Under the pieces are notes generated by a model that saw only the letters and a list, made by a program, of their open reading frames with translations, searched no databases and was not told the DNA's origin. A DNA stretch of 40,149 nucleotides from Candidatus Binataceae bacterium. Lineage in GTDB: Bacteria; Desulfobacterota; Binatia; Binatales; Binataceae. The translations under genes were made by a program, and so were the position numbers. The stretch spans positions 1 through 40,149 of the forward strand of contig DATJMX010000003.1 of assembly GCA_035508495.1 (NCBI GenBank), written 5' to 3'. Within the stretch, counting starts at the first letter, position 1. The number at the start of each line of letters is the position of its first letter. Positions 23,637 through 31,910 of this stretch are shown here, in pieces.

Positions 23637-25631
23637 ATGACTTTTGCGGCGCGCTGCCGCGTCATCATGGAGTCTAGCACCGAGCCAAATTCTCCCCAGA
23701 CCGCAGGCGGTCTCGCGGGCCTTCGCGTCGTCGCGTTCGAGAGCCGGATGGCGGCCGAGGTCGCCACGCTGATCGCGCGCCGCGGCGGCGAGGCGATCAT
23801 CGCGCCTGCAATGCGCGAGGTTCCGCTCGAAGACAATCAGGCCGCGCTGGATTTCGCCGAGCGCCTGCTCAGCGGCGCCTTCGATGCTGTCATATTCCTC
23901 ACCGGCGTCGGCACGCGCGCACTTTTCACGGTGATTGAGACGCGGCATCGGCGCGAGCTGATCATCGACGCACTCAAGCACATCGCCACCGTCGCGCGCG
24001 GACCCAAGCCAGTGCAGGCGTTGCGCGAGCTCGGTGTCGAACCGGCGATCGTCGTACCGGAGCCCAACACCTGGCGCGAGTTGCTGACGATGGTCGCGTC
24101 CAAGCTCAGCCTCAAGGGCAAGCGCATCGCGATCCAGGAATACGGCGTGTCGAATCGCGAGCTGATCGTCGGACTCGAAGCGCGCGGCGCCGCGGTCACG
24201 ATCGTTCCGGTCTATCGATGGGCGCTGCCCACTGACCGCGGGCCGCTGATCGATGCGCTCGGCAGAATCGCCCGCGGCGAAGCAGACGTCGCGATCTTTA
24301 CCAGCTCCAACCAGGTCACCAACGTGCTGCAAGTTGCCGATGCCGAAGGTCTCGGCGATTCGCTGCGCCGCGCTTTCACCTCGATGGCGATCGGATCGGT
24401 TGGCCCGGTGTGCAGCGAGCAACTTCGCACTCACGGTATCCAGGTCGATTTCGAGCCCGAGCATCCGAAGCTCGGGCATCTAATAAGAGAGGCCGCCACG
24501 CGTGCCGCTGCGATCGTTGCCGACAAGCGCGCGTATCGCAGCCGCGCCGAAGTGGTCGAGATCGCACGCCCGCGCCGCGAAGCTCCGAGCGCGACACGGT
24601 CGCCTCACCACGATCATCCGCTACTCAAGGCATGCCGCCGCGAGGCGACCCCTTACACTCCCATCTGGCTGATGCGCCAAGCGGGCCGCTACATGCCGGA
24701 GTATCAGCGCGTGCGCGCCCAGCACGATTTCATCGAGATGTGCCAGCGGCCCGAGATCGCAGCCGAAGTCACCGTCACCGCCGCCCGGCGGCTCGGCGTC
24801 GACGCCGCGATAATCTTTGCTGACATCCTGTTGCCGCTGATTCCGATGGGCGCGGGACTCCATTACGAGAAAGGCGACGGACCGATCATCGATCATCCGG
24901 TTCGCAATGCGGCCGATCTCGAACGCATTGCCGATGTCGACGTCGAATCGCTCGGCTACGTCGGCGAGGCGATCAAGCTGGTGAAGTCCGCGATCGGCGC
25001 GAAGACTCCGATCATCGGATTCGCCGGCGCGCCCTTCACGCTGGCGTCGTACCTGATCGAGGGCGGCTCGTCGCGCCAGTACCAGACGACGAAAACGCTG
25101 ATGTACACGCAACCCGACACGTGGCATCGCCTGATGGAAACGCTCGCGCGCATCACGGCCGGCTACCTCAAGATGCAGATCGCGGCCGGCGCCGACCTCG
25201 TGCAGATTTTCGATTCATGGGTCGGCAGCCTCGGTCCGGACGACTATCGACGCTTCGTGCTGCCGCACATGACGGCAGTGATCTCGGCGATTCCGGCGAA
25301 TGTCCCCGTGATTCACTTCGGCACCGTGACCGGCAACCTGCTCGAGCTGATGCGCGAGGGTGGCGGCGACGTGATCGGTCTCGACTGGCGCGTCGATCTC
25401 GCCGAAGCCTGGGCGCGCCTCGGCCACGGCGTCGCGGTGCAGGGCAATCTCGATCCGATCGCGCTCTTCGCCGACATCGCCGAGATCAAAAAACGCGCGC
25501 GCGCGATCCTCGATCAGGCCGGCGGCCGCCCCGGTCATATCTTCAATCTCGGTCACGGTATCCTGCCCGACACGCCCGTCGATCACGTGATCGCGCTCGT
25601 GGACATGGTCCACGAGATGAGCCGGAGATAA
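23637..25631 (+). CDS. hemDE: fused uroporphyrinogen-III synthase / uroporphyrinogen decarboxylase
   Basis: 664 residues in one frame. Residues about 27-300 form the HemD domain, with two alternating alpha/beta halves ('LRVVAFESRMAAEVATLI', 'DAVIFLTGVGTRALF', 'GKRIAIQEYGVSN', 'ADVAIFTSSNQVTNVL', 'MAIGSVGPVCSEQL'). A 25-residue basic linker leads to HemE at about 327-664, close to the normal 340-350. HemE landmarks are 'PIWLMRQAGRYMPEY', Asp396 in 'IIFADIL', 'GFAGAPFTLASYLIEGG' and 'HFGTVTG'. The protein would cyclise hydroxymethylbilane and then decarboxylate the product to coproporphyrinogen III. ATG 23637 is used; ATG 23667 would only trim ten residues. No strong ribosome site is visible. 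hemH follows after 3 bp. Confidence 0.93.
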   Translation: MTFAARCRVIMESSTEPNSPQTAGGLAGLRVVAFESRMAAEVATLIARRGGEAIIAPAMREVPLEDNQAALDFAERLLSGAFDAVIFLTGVGTRALFTVIETRHRRELIIDALKHIATVARGPKPVQALRELGVEPAIVVPEPNTWRELLTMVASKLSLKGKRIAIQEYGVSNRELIVGLEARGAAVTIVPVYRWALPTDRGPLIDALGRIARGEADVAIFTSSNQVTNVLQVADAEGLGDSLRRAFTSMAIGSVGPVCSEQLRTHGIQVDFEPEHPKLGHLIREAATRAAAIVADKRAYRSRAEVVEIARPRREAPSATRSPHHDHPLLKACRREATPYTPIWLMRQAGRYMPEYQRVRAQHDFIEMCQRPEIAAEVTVTAARRLGVDAAIIFADILLPLIPMGAGLHYEKGDGPIIDHPVRNAADLERIADVDVESLGYVGEAIKLVKSAIGAKTPIIGFAGAPFTLASYLIEGGSSRQYQTTKTLMYTQPDTWHRLMETLARITAGYLKMQIAAGADLVQIFDSWVGSLGPDDYRRFVLPHMTAVISAIPANVPVIHFGTVTGNLLELMREGGGDVIGLDWRVDLAEAWARLGHGVAVQGNLDPIALFADIAEIKKRARAILDQAGGRPGHIFNLGHGILPDTPVDHVIALVDMVHEMSRR

Positions 25632-25634
25632 GCG

Positions 25635-26552
25635 ATGGCCGCGGGCGGCGCGATCGATTCCGTGCTGCTGGTGGGATTTGGCGGTCCGACGCGCGCCGAC
25701 GAAGTGCGCCCGTTTCTCGACAACGTCCTGCGCGGGCGGCCCGTCCCGCGCGAGCGCTACGAAGAGGTAGTGCGCCATTACGATTTGTTAGGCGGCAGGT
25801 CGCCGTACAACGATCTCACGATACGACAGGCTGACGCGCTCCGTGCGGCGCTCGCTGGAACACCGATCCGGATCGAAGTCGGAATGCGCAACTGGACGCC
25901 GTATATAGATGACGCGATGCGCACTCTCGCCGAAGTTGGCGCGCGCCGCACGCTCGCGTTCATCCTCGCCGCCCATCGCAGCGAAGCGAGTTGGGAGCGT
26001 TATCAGGCGAGCGTGCGCGACGCGCAGGCAAAGCTCGATGGCCGCGCGTCACAGATCGTTCATCCCGCGCCTTGGCACGCGCATCCAAAGTTCATCAGTG
26101 CAGTCGCGTCGCGGGTCGGCGAAGCGCTCGCACGATTCGACGGTGCTGAGCGCGAGAGCATGCGACTCATCTTCACCGCACACAGCATCCCACTCGCGAT
26201 GGCGAATGCGAGCGGCTACGTCGATCAACTGATGCAGTCGTCGCGCCTCGTTGCGGATTCGCTCGGAATTACGAACTGGCAACTCGCGTATCAGAGCCGC
26301 AGCGGCAGTCCGCGCGAACCGTGGCTGGAGCCCGACGTGCGCGACGCGATCAGAAACCTCGACTCGCGCGCCGCGATCGTGACGCCGATCGGCTTTCTCT
26401 GCGACCATGTCGAAGTGCTTTACGATCTCGATATCGAGGCGGCCGCGGTCGCGCGCGAATGCGGCGTCAGGATGGAACGTGCGGCGACAGTCGGCGACCA
26501 TCCGGATTTTATCGCGATGATGGCGGCGATCATTCGCGAGCACCTCACCTGA
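25635..26552 (+). CDS. hemH: ferrochelatase (haem or coproporphyrin type)
   Basis: 305 residues inserting Fe(II) into a porphyrin. The N-terminal 'VLLVGFGGP' is the family start. 'HYDLLGGRSPYNDLTIRQA', 'VGMRNWTPYIDDAM', 'FTAHSIP' with the catalytic His, and 'YQSRSGSPREPWLEPDV' with 'VTPIGFLCDHVEVLYDLD' and its Glu complete the active site. The 'SRSG.P..PWLEPD' wording is closer to the actinobacterial coproporphyrin ferrochelatase (CpfC) than to proteobacterial HemH, so the product might be coproheme. No ChdC/HemQ lies in the window. It is joined to hemDE and hemY by gaps of 3 and 6 bp. Confidence 0.93.
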   Translation: MAAGGAIDSVLLVGFGGPTRADEVRPFLDNVLRGRPVPRERYEEVVRHYDLLGGRSPYNDLTIRQADALRAALAGTPIRIEVGMRNWTPYIDDAMRTLAEVGARRTLAFILAAHRSEASWERYQASVRDAQAKLDGRASQIVHPAPWHAHPKFISAVASRVGEALARFDGAERESMRLIFTAHSIPLAMANASGYVDQLMQSSRLVADSLGITNWQLAYQSRSGSPREPWLEPDVRDAIRNLDSRAAIVTPIGFLCDHVEVLYDLDIEAAAVARECGVRMERAATVGDHPDFIAMMAAIIREHLT

Positions 26553-26558
26553 TTCGCA

Positions 26559-28016
26559 ATGGAGGCGGCGGCCACGAGTTCACCGATCAAAGCACGACGC
26601 GTCGCGGTAATCGGCGCAGGCATCACGGGCCTTGCCGCCGGATATCGCCTGCGCGAGCTGGCCGCGGCGCGCGAGGTGCCGCTCGAAGTGACGCTGGTGG
26701 AGCGCTCGCAGCGTGTCGGTGGACCGCTTGAATCGATTCGCCGCGATGGCTTTGTAATCGAAACCGGCGCCGACTCGTTTCTCTCCGAGAAGCCCGAAGC
26801 GCGCGCGCTGGCGCAGCGCCTTGGAATTGACTCCGAGTTAATCCCGACGCGCGAGGAGTTTCGCCGCACATTGATCGTCCGCAATGGGCGATTGGTCGAG
26901 ATCCCGGAAGGATTCTCGCTGATGGCGCCGACACGGCTCGGCCCCGTCCTGCGCAGCGAGCTCTTCTCGCCGCTGGGCAAGATGCGTATCGCGCTCGAGC
27001 CTTTGATTCCCGCGCGCCGCGCCGATGGCGAAGAATCGCTGGCGTCGTTTGTGCGGCGCAGGCTCGGCAACGAAGTGCTCGATCGCGTCGCGCAGGCGCT
27101 CGCAGGCGGAATCTACACCGCCGATCCCGAGCAGCTCAGCCTCAGCGCGACGATGCCGCGCTTTATCGAAATGGAGCGGCGCTACGGCAGCGTTTACAAG
27201 GGCCTGCGTGCGGCAGAACGGGCGCGCACCTCGATGTCGAAGGGCACGAGCGGCGCGCGCTGGAACCTGTTTCTGAGTTTTCGCAGCGGCGTCGGTATCC
27301 TGCCCGAGACACTCGCGGCAAAGCTCGGCGGATGTATCCGCACTGGTACCGAAGTGCGTTCGATCGCTCGCGAGGGCGACTTCTGGCGCGTGACTTTCAT
27401 CGATGGAACTTCCGAAGATGCCGACGCTGTGATCTGCACGGTGCCAGCCCACGCGGCTTCGCCGATTCTATCGGCTTCGCTAGAGCCACTCGCGCGGGTG
27501 CTCGGCGAAATCAGCTATGCGTCGGCAGCAGTCGTCAACCTCGTCTACCGTGAGACGAATTTTCCTACACATCCGCGAAGCTTTGGCTTCGTCGTACCGA
27601 TTGCCGAGCATCGGCGGATAATCGCGGGCAGCTTCTCGAATCTGAAGTACGAAAATCGCGCGCCCGAGGGGTTCATCAGCGCGCGCGCGTTTATCGGCGG
27701 GGTTTTGCAGACCGACATGATGCGGCTCTCCGATGATGAAATGATCGCAGCGGCGCGCGACGAGTTCCGCGCGCTGCTCAAGGTCGAGGCGGAGCCGCAA
27801 TTTGCATCTGTCCGCCGATGGCCGCTCGCGATGCCGCAATATGTCGTCGGTCATCTGGCGCGCGTCGCCGAGATCGAGCGCCTCGCAGAGGGCGTTCCGG
27901 CTTTTGCGCTCGCAGGCGCAGCCTATCGCGGCGTCGGAATTCCGGATTGTATCCGCAGCGGCGAGCAAGCCGCGGAAAAAATCCTGGCGCATCTGGCGCC
28001 CGCGCAAGTCGCATGA
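26559..28016 (+). CDS. hemY: oxygen-dependent protoporphyrinogen or coproporphyrinogen oxidase
   Basis: 485 residues of the FAD-dependent HemY/PPOX/CgoX family. The FAD-binding motif is 'VAVIGAGITGLAAGYRL', with 'VTLVERSQRVGGPLESIRRDGFVIETGADSFL' following as usual. 'AGGIYTADPEQLSLSATMPRF' is a strong HemY marker. The C-terminal FAD segment is 'ALAGAAYRGVGIPDCIRSGEQAAEKIL'. It oxidises protoporphyrinogen IX or coproporphyrinogen III with oxygen; sequence alone does not decide which. Its stop overlaps the dinB start (ATGA at 28013-28016), so translation of dinB is probably coupled to it. Confidence 0.94.
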   Translation: MEAAATSSPIKARRVAVIGAGITGLAAGYRLRELAAAREVPLEVTLVERSQRVGGPLESIRRDGFVIETGADSFLSEKPEARALAQRLGIDSELIPTREEFRRTLIVRNGRLVEIPEGFSLMAPTRLGPVLRSELFSPLGKMRIALEPLIPARRADGEESLASFVRRRLGNEVLDRVAQALAGGIYTADPEQLSLSATMPRFIEMERRYGSVYKGLRAAERARTSMSKGTSGARWNLFLSFRSGVGILPETLAAKLGGCIRTGTEVRSIAREGDFWRVTFIDGTSEDADAVICTVPAHAASPILSASLEPLARVLGEISYASAAVVNLVYRETNFPTHPRSFGFVVPIAEHRRIIAGSFSNLKYENRAPEGFISARAFIGGVLQTDMMRLSDDEMIAAARDEFRALLKVEAEPQFASVRRWPLAMPQYVVGHLARVAEIERLAEGVPAFALAGAAYRGVGIPDCIRSGEQAAEKILAHLAPAQVA

Positions 28017-29236
28017 ACGCGCCGTGGCCGCGCGTGATTGCGCACGCCGACATGGACGCCTTCTACGCGTCGGTCGAGATTCTGGATAATCCGAGTCTCA
28101 AGGGACTGCCGGTCATCGTCGGCGGGCGCAGCGCGCGCGGCGTCGTCACTTCAGCCTCGTACGAGGCGCGCAAGTTCGGCGTGCGCTCTGCGATGCCGGC
28201 GGCGCAGGCGCATAAACTTTGCCCCGACGGAATTTTCCTGCCGGGCCGGATGCATCGCTACGTCGAGCTGTCGCACCAAATTAAACACATCTTCGAAAGC
28301 TTCAGCCCGGTTGTCGAACCGCTCTCGCTCGACGAGGCCTTTATCGATCTCACCGGCACCGAGCGCCTGCTAGGAACGGCGCAGCACGTCGCATCGGAAT
28401 TGAGGCGCCGCGTGCTCGATGCGACTGGGCTCGTCGTGTCGGTCGGCGTCTCCTGCACCAAGATGGTCGCGAAGATTCTGAGCGACATGTCGAAGCCCGA
28501 CGGCTTGCTGATATTGGGCCCGGACCATCTGACGGAGTTCCTGTGGCCGCTACCTGTTGAGCGGCTGTGGGGCGTGGGACGCGTGACGCTGGAGCGGCTG
28601 AACCGTCACGATATCCGCACGGTTGGCGATCTCGCGCATCGCGATGTCGGCGAACTGCGCAGCCTCTTCGGCTCGCTCGGACCGCATCTTCATGGCCTCG
28701 CCAACGCACACGATTCGCGCACCGTCGTCGCGGACTGGCAGCGCAAATCCTACGGCGAGGAAAACACCTTCGAGCGCGACTATGCGCTCGACTCCGACGA
28801 GCTGAAGCGCGTGCTGATTGCGCATGGCGACGCGATCGCGCGGCGGCTGCGTGCCGACGAAGTTCGCGCGCGAACGGTGACGCTCAAGTTGAAGCTCGCG
28901 CGCCCGCTCGGCGGCGGCCGATTTCCGCTCGTTACCCGCAGCTTTACGCTCGACGCGCCGACCGACGACGGCCCGGAGATCACGCGCGTCGCGACGTTTC
29001 TGCTATCGCGCGTGAAGGTGAAAGAACGCGCGCGTCTCGCCGGCGTGCAGGTGCATAATCTGGAACGCTCTGCTGCAGGCCAGCTGGGCCTGTTCGAAAA
29101 ACGCGTCGAGTCGGACACGAAGCACCAGCGGTTAAACCGCGCGCTCGATTCGGTAATGAAAAAATTTGGCGACGAAGCAATCAGCCGCGGCTTAGCACGC
29201 GCCGACCGCATCGCACCGACGCATCGGATTAAGTAG
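28013..29236 (+). CDS. dinB: DNA polymerase IV (Y-family, translesion)
   Basis: 407 residues. The palm motifs are 'HADMDAFYASVE' (Asp13 and Asp15 region) and 'SLDEAFIDLTG' (Asp107, Glu108), which carry the catalytic metal ligands. The fingers have 'SYEARKFGVRSAMPAAQA'. Helix-hairpin-helix-like thumb residues are in 'RLWGVGRVTLERLNRHDIRTVGDL', and the little-finger domain follows. 'QLGLFEK' near residue 360 is a clear sliding-clamp-binding peptide. ATG 28013 overlaps the hemY stop; a longer frame from 27818 is antisense-like and runs inside hemY. A lesion-bypass polymerase as the last gene of a haem operon is an odd pairing, but the ATGA overlap is plain. I see no LexA-type box upstream. Confidence 0.95.
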   Translation: MNAPWPRVIAHADMDAFYASVEILDNPSLKGLPVIVGGRSARGVVTSASYEARKFGVRSAMPAAQAHKLCPDGIFLPGRMHRYVELSHQIKHIFESFSPVVEPLSLDEAFIDLTGTERLLGTAQHVASELRRRVLDATGLVVSVGVSCTKMVAKILSDMSKPDGLLILGPDHLTEFLWPLPVERLWGVGRVTLERLNRHDIRTVGDLAHRDVGELRSLFGSLGPHLHGLANAHDSRTVVADWQRKSYGEENTFERDYALDSDELKRVLIAHGDAIARRLRADEVRARTVTLKLKLARPLGGGRFPLVTRSFTLDAPTDDGPEITRVATFLLSRVKVKERARLAGVQVHNLERSAAGQLGLFEKRVESDTKHQRLNRALDSVMKKFGDEAISRGLARADRIAPTHRIK

Positions 29237-29324
29237 AGCCCGCGGTCCCGAGTCATATCGGCTGGGCAACTACAAACACGGTCATTCCGAGCGCTTTGCA
29301 ACGGACGTTCTTGCGATAACTTGA

Positions 29325-29789
29325 CTAATTCGGGTTCGACCCGCGGGGGAGATAGCTCTGGGTGCATGCGAATCCGGCCAGGAAATGATTCTTTCCATAA
29401 ATCCACGCCGTTACGGTGCAGCGGGCGCCGGGACACAGGGGAGTTGCAAGGCGCGAATAATAGATATGCGGCGAACCTGCGCAGCAATAGCTGGTAAGCG
29501 CGTATCTGCACGCAACTCCCGCGGCGCGCGGGCTCGCCGCACGGGGTGCGGGCGGACGGCATCGCGGCAGCATCGCATTGCATTCGGCAAAGCACTGCAT
29601 ATCGGAATCAGTCGGCGCGCAATTGCAGCAATCTTGAACCCGTTCGAGGAAACCAGAATCTTCAGTGGAGGACATCGACCGCCACGCCAGATCGTTCACG
29701 TCATTGGCGCTAGCTGAGGGCGTCAGCGCCGAGAAGGTACCAACGACCATCACCAATGCGATGATCGCAATTTTGCTCCGGCGACGCAT
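29325..29789 (-). CDS. small Cys-rich exported protein
   Basis: 154 residues from ATG 29789, with GAGGA about seven bases upstream. The frame up to 29870 is open, but its extra part is not needed. A signal peptide (MRRRSKIAIIALVMVVGTF, ending near SASA) precedes a mature domain with 12 cysteines. These include 'DCCNCAP', 'QCFAEC', 'SYCCAGSP' and 'LCPGARC', enough for several disulfides. A Pro/Ala/Arg stretch (CRPPAPRAASPRAAGVAC) divides it into two halves. I recognise no family, and an extracellular or periplasmic location is implied. It lies convergent to dinB, 88 bp away. Confidence 0.65.
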   Translation of the reverse strand: MRRRSKIAIIALVMVVGTFSALTPSASANDVNDLAWRSMSSTEDSGFLERVQDCCNCAPTDSDMQCFAECNAMLPRCRPPAPRAASPRAAGVACRYALTSYCCAGSPHIYYSRLATPLCPGARCTVTAWIYGKNHFLAGFACTQSYLPRGSNPN

Positions 29790-29891
29790 TCTCTGATCCT
29801 CCCCATTTACTACTAACAGTAGCGCCGTTCGCTGACATACGAACCGCGTCCACAACTCTTCGCAACGCATCAGCGGCGTCGTTTACTTCCT

Positions 29892-30062
29892 TCAAATCAC
29901 GTCGTTGCACGTTCTCAGAAAGCCGCATCTCAGGCACCAGTACTTGCAGTGGCCCATCGGCTTCATCGGGGCGTTGCATGCGTCGCATCGCTCGACGTTA
30001 GTTGTGAGATCGCCTGATGCCACTGAATCGTCGAGGTCCCGGGGAATCTCATTCGCTGCCAT
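29892..30062 (-). CDS. very small zinc-ribbon protein
   Basis: A 56-residue protein. ATG 30062 is preceded by GGAGGTGA, a near-ideal ribosome site, which supports the start strongly; the frame upstream to 30119 is not needed. The N-terminal half is acidic and polar, and the C-terminal half holds 'CDAC' and 'WCLRCG' about 15 residues apart, with an extra Cys in 'GHCKY' and one in 'RTCND'. This is a zinc-ribbon-like ligand set. It is the upstream partner of the Cys-rich exported gene on the same strand, but it has no signal peptide. Function unknown. Confidence 0.7.
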   Translation of the reverse strand: MAANEIPRDLDDSVASGDLTTNVERCDACNAPMKPMGHCKYWCLRCGFLRTCNDVI

Positions 30063-30111
30063 CACATCACCTCCACATCCACGGTCTCGAATAATAGCGC
30101 AGCAGTCAGAA

Positions 30112-30199
30112 ATCACCACAAAGGCACGAAGGCACTAAGAATACTTTCTCGAAGCGGCGCCCTTCGCCGCTTCGCTTTATGCCTTTGTGCCTTGGTGAT
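30112..30199. repeat. 88-bp nested palindromic intergenic element
   Basis: The outer arms are ATCACCACAAAGGCACGAAG with GCA (30112-30134) and TGCCTTTGTGCCTTGGTGAT (30180-30199). They are inverted copies differing by a 3-base gap and one mismatch. Between them sits a perfect 9-bp hairpin, GAAGCGGCG (30151-30159) with CGCCGCTTC (30165-30173) and a CCCTT loop. A related outer-arm sequence is found at 22351-22374. It looks like a small mobile palindrome (MITE- or REP-like) just upstream of the leuC promoter. Confidence 0.7.
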
Positions 30200-30226
30200 G
30201 ATCCTTTTCTTTTCCGATTCCGCGGT

Positions 30227-30254
30227 TTGATCGATCCCCACGATGTCGCATAAT
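30227..30254 (+). promoter_or_regulatory. candidate sigma70-type promoter of leuC
   Basis: TTGATC (30227-30232) and CATAAT (30249-30254) are 16 bases apart, a good sigma70-like match. Transcription would begin near 30261, leaving a leader of about 37 bases. That is too short for a T-box or an attenuator peptide. Confidence 0.4.
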
Positions 30255-30297
30255 TAGTCCTTCCGACGATCTTCCGACGACTGAGGTATCTCACGCG

Positions 30298-31701
30298 ATG
30301 GCGCCGCAGACGCTTTTCGAGAAAATCTGGAACGAGCACGTGGTCATGGAGAATCCGGGCCAGCCCGCGCTCCTCTATATCGACCTTCACCTGGTGCACG
30401 AGGTCACTTCGCCGCAGGCGTTCGAGAGCCTGCGCAACACCGGCCGCAAGATTCGTGTGCCGAGCCGCACTTACTCGACGCTCGATCACAATATCCCGAC
30501 CGTCGATCAGATGAAGCCGATCGCCGACGCCGACTCCGCGCTGCAGGTTGAAATGATGCGGCGTAACGCGCGCGAGTTCGGAATCCCGCTCTTCGATCTC
30601 GGCGCCGAGGGCAACGGAATCGTGCACGTCATCGGTCCCGAGCTCGGACTCACGCAGCCCGGGATGACGATCGTGTGCGGCGACAGCCATACCGCGACGC
30701 ATGGCGCGTTCGGCGCGCTCGCCTTCGGAATCGGCACCAGCGAAGTCGAGCACGTGCTCGCGACGCAGTGCCTGTGGCAGGCGCGGCCGAAAACCTTCGA
30801 GATTCGCGTCGAAGGCACGCGCAGCAAAGGCGTCACGGCGAAGGACATCATCCTGGGGATCATCGGCAAGATTCGCACCGACGGCGCGACCGGCTATGTC
30901 GTCGAATATCGCGGCCCAGCGATCGAAGCGCTCTCGATGGAAGAGCGAATGACGGTCTGCAACATGTCGATCGAAGCCGGCGCGCGCGCGGGCATGGTCG
31001 CCGCCGACAGCAAGACGGTCGATTTTCTGCGCGGCCGGCGCTATCTGCCGAGCGGCAAGGCTTTCGACGATCTGGCGAAGAAGTGGCTCACATTCCGCAC
31101 CGACGAGGGCGCGAAGTTCGATCGCACGATCACGATCGATGCGGCCGCGCTCGCACCGCAGGTCACCTGGGGCACCACGCCTGGGATGGTCACGGAAGTC
31201 ACGGGGAGCGTGCCGAATCCCGGCGCATTCGGCGACGAGGCCGATCGTAAGGCGGCGGCCAACGCGCTCGAATACATGGGGCTCGAGGCCGGCACCAAGA
31301 TCGAGGACATCAAGATCGATCGCGTGTTTATCGGATCGTGCACCAACTCGCGCGTTGCCGATCTCGAGGCCGCGGCCAGGATCGTCAAGGGCCGCCACGT
31401 CGCGAGCAGCGTCAACGCGATGGTCGTGCCGGGCTCAGTGCTGGTGAAGCGCGAGGCGGAGAAGCTGGGCCTCGACAAGGTTTTCCGCGAGGCGGGATTC
31501 GATTGGCGCGAGCCGGGATGCTCGATGTGCCTCGGCATGAACCCCGACATCCTGAAGCCGGGCGAGCGATGCGCCAGCACGTCGAATCGCAACTTCGAGG
31601 GCCGCCAAGGCAAGGGCGGCCGTACCCATCTCGTGAGCCCCGAGATGGCGGCGGCGGCGGCGATCGCCGGGCACTTCGTCGACGTGCGCGAGTGGCATTG
31701 A
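30298..31701 (+). CDS. leuC: 3-isopropylmalate dehydratase, large subunit
   Basis: 467 residues of the aconitase family; with LeuD it isomerises 2- to 3-isopropylmalate in leucine synthesis. The N-terminus '[12 protein letters not shown]' is standard. The 4Fe-4S ligands are Cys348 in 'FIGSCTNSR' and Cys408/Cys411 in '[11 protein letters not shown]'. Other landmarks are '[32 protein letters not shown]' and '[29 protein letters not shown]'. No frame damage. It is separated from leuD by 209 bp of palindromic intergenic DNA, an unusually large gap for this pair. Confidence 0.97.
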   Translation: MAPQTLFEKIWNEHVVMENPGQPALLYIDLHLVHEVTSPQAFESLRNTGRKIRVPSRTYSTLDHNIPTVDQMKPIADADSALQVEMMRRNAREFGIPLFDLGAEGNGIVHVIGPELGLTQPGMTIVCGDSHTATHGAFGALAFGIGTSEVEHVLATQCLWQARPKTFEIRVEGTRSKGVTAKDIILGIIGKIRTDGATGYVVEYRGPAIEALSMEERMTVCNMSIEAGARAGMVAADSKTVDFLRGRRYLPSGKAFDDLAKKWLTFRTDEGAKFDRTITIDAAALAPQVTWGTTPGMVTEVTGSVPNPGAFGDEADRKAAANALEYMGLEAGTKIEDIKIDRVFIGSCTNSRVADLEAAARIVKGRHVASSVNAMVVPGSVLVKREAEKLGLDKVFREAGFDWREPGCSMCLGMNPDILKPGERCASTSNRNFEGRQGKGGRTHLVSPEMAAAAAIAGHFVDVREWH

Positions 31702-31704
31702 AAT

Positions 31705-31728
31705 CCCTCTCCCTGACCAGGGAGAGGG
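31705..31728. repeat. perfect palindrome CCCTCTCCCT / AGGGAGAGGG
   Basis: A 10-bp stem (31705-31714 and 31719-31728) encloses a GACC loop, four bases after the leuC stop codon. There is no T-tract, so it is better called a repeat or mRNA-stabilising hairpin than an intrinsic terminator. Other copies of the same core are at 20543, 31822 and 32766. Confidence 0.75.
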
Positions 31729-31751
31729 TGCCGTGCGCGATGCGCGCGGCA
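31729..31751. repeat. second GC-rich hairpin after leuC
   Basis: TGCCGTGCGC and GCGCGGCA pair around a short centre, directly beside the first palindrome. The two would form adjacent stable hairpins in the leuC-leuD spacer. Confidence 0.5.
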
Positions 31752-31821
31752 GGTGACGGATGCCTGGAGATCGTAAGAGTCGTTGCGGGCGTTGGACTTC
31801 GAACGTTGGACCTCTCCCTGG

Positions 31822-31851
31822 CCCTCTCCTAGGATTAGGATAAGGAGAGGG
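31822..31851. repeat. palindromic repeat CCCTCTCCT / AGGAGAGGG
   Basis: A 9-bp stem (31822-31830 with 31843-31851) has a 12-base loop, in the same leuC-leuD spacer. It shares the GGAGAGGG core with the other copies but has a longer loop. Confidence 0.65.
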
Positions 31852-31910
31852 GGACCGGAGGCAGAAGGAGAGTGACGCGAAGCGAGGCGCGAAAGGTTAG
31901 GAGAAACTAG

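Noticed and set aside
23541..24479. Long N-terminal extension of the TPR frame
   Set aside because: It is antisense to the HemD domain. A proper signal peptide and ribosome site mark the real start at 23540.
29280..29294. GGTCATTCCGAGCG, like the start of a common intergenic repeat
   Set aside because: Only this short piece is present and no second copy is seen in the window.
30200..30297. T-box or leucine attenuator before leuC
   Set aside because: The leader from the likely promoter is only about 37 bases and contains neither a Leu-rich peptide nor T-box features.
30106..31398. 430-codon minus-strand frame
   Set aside because: Antisense to leuC, with no recognisable domain.
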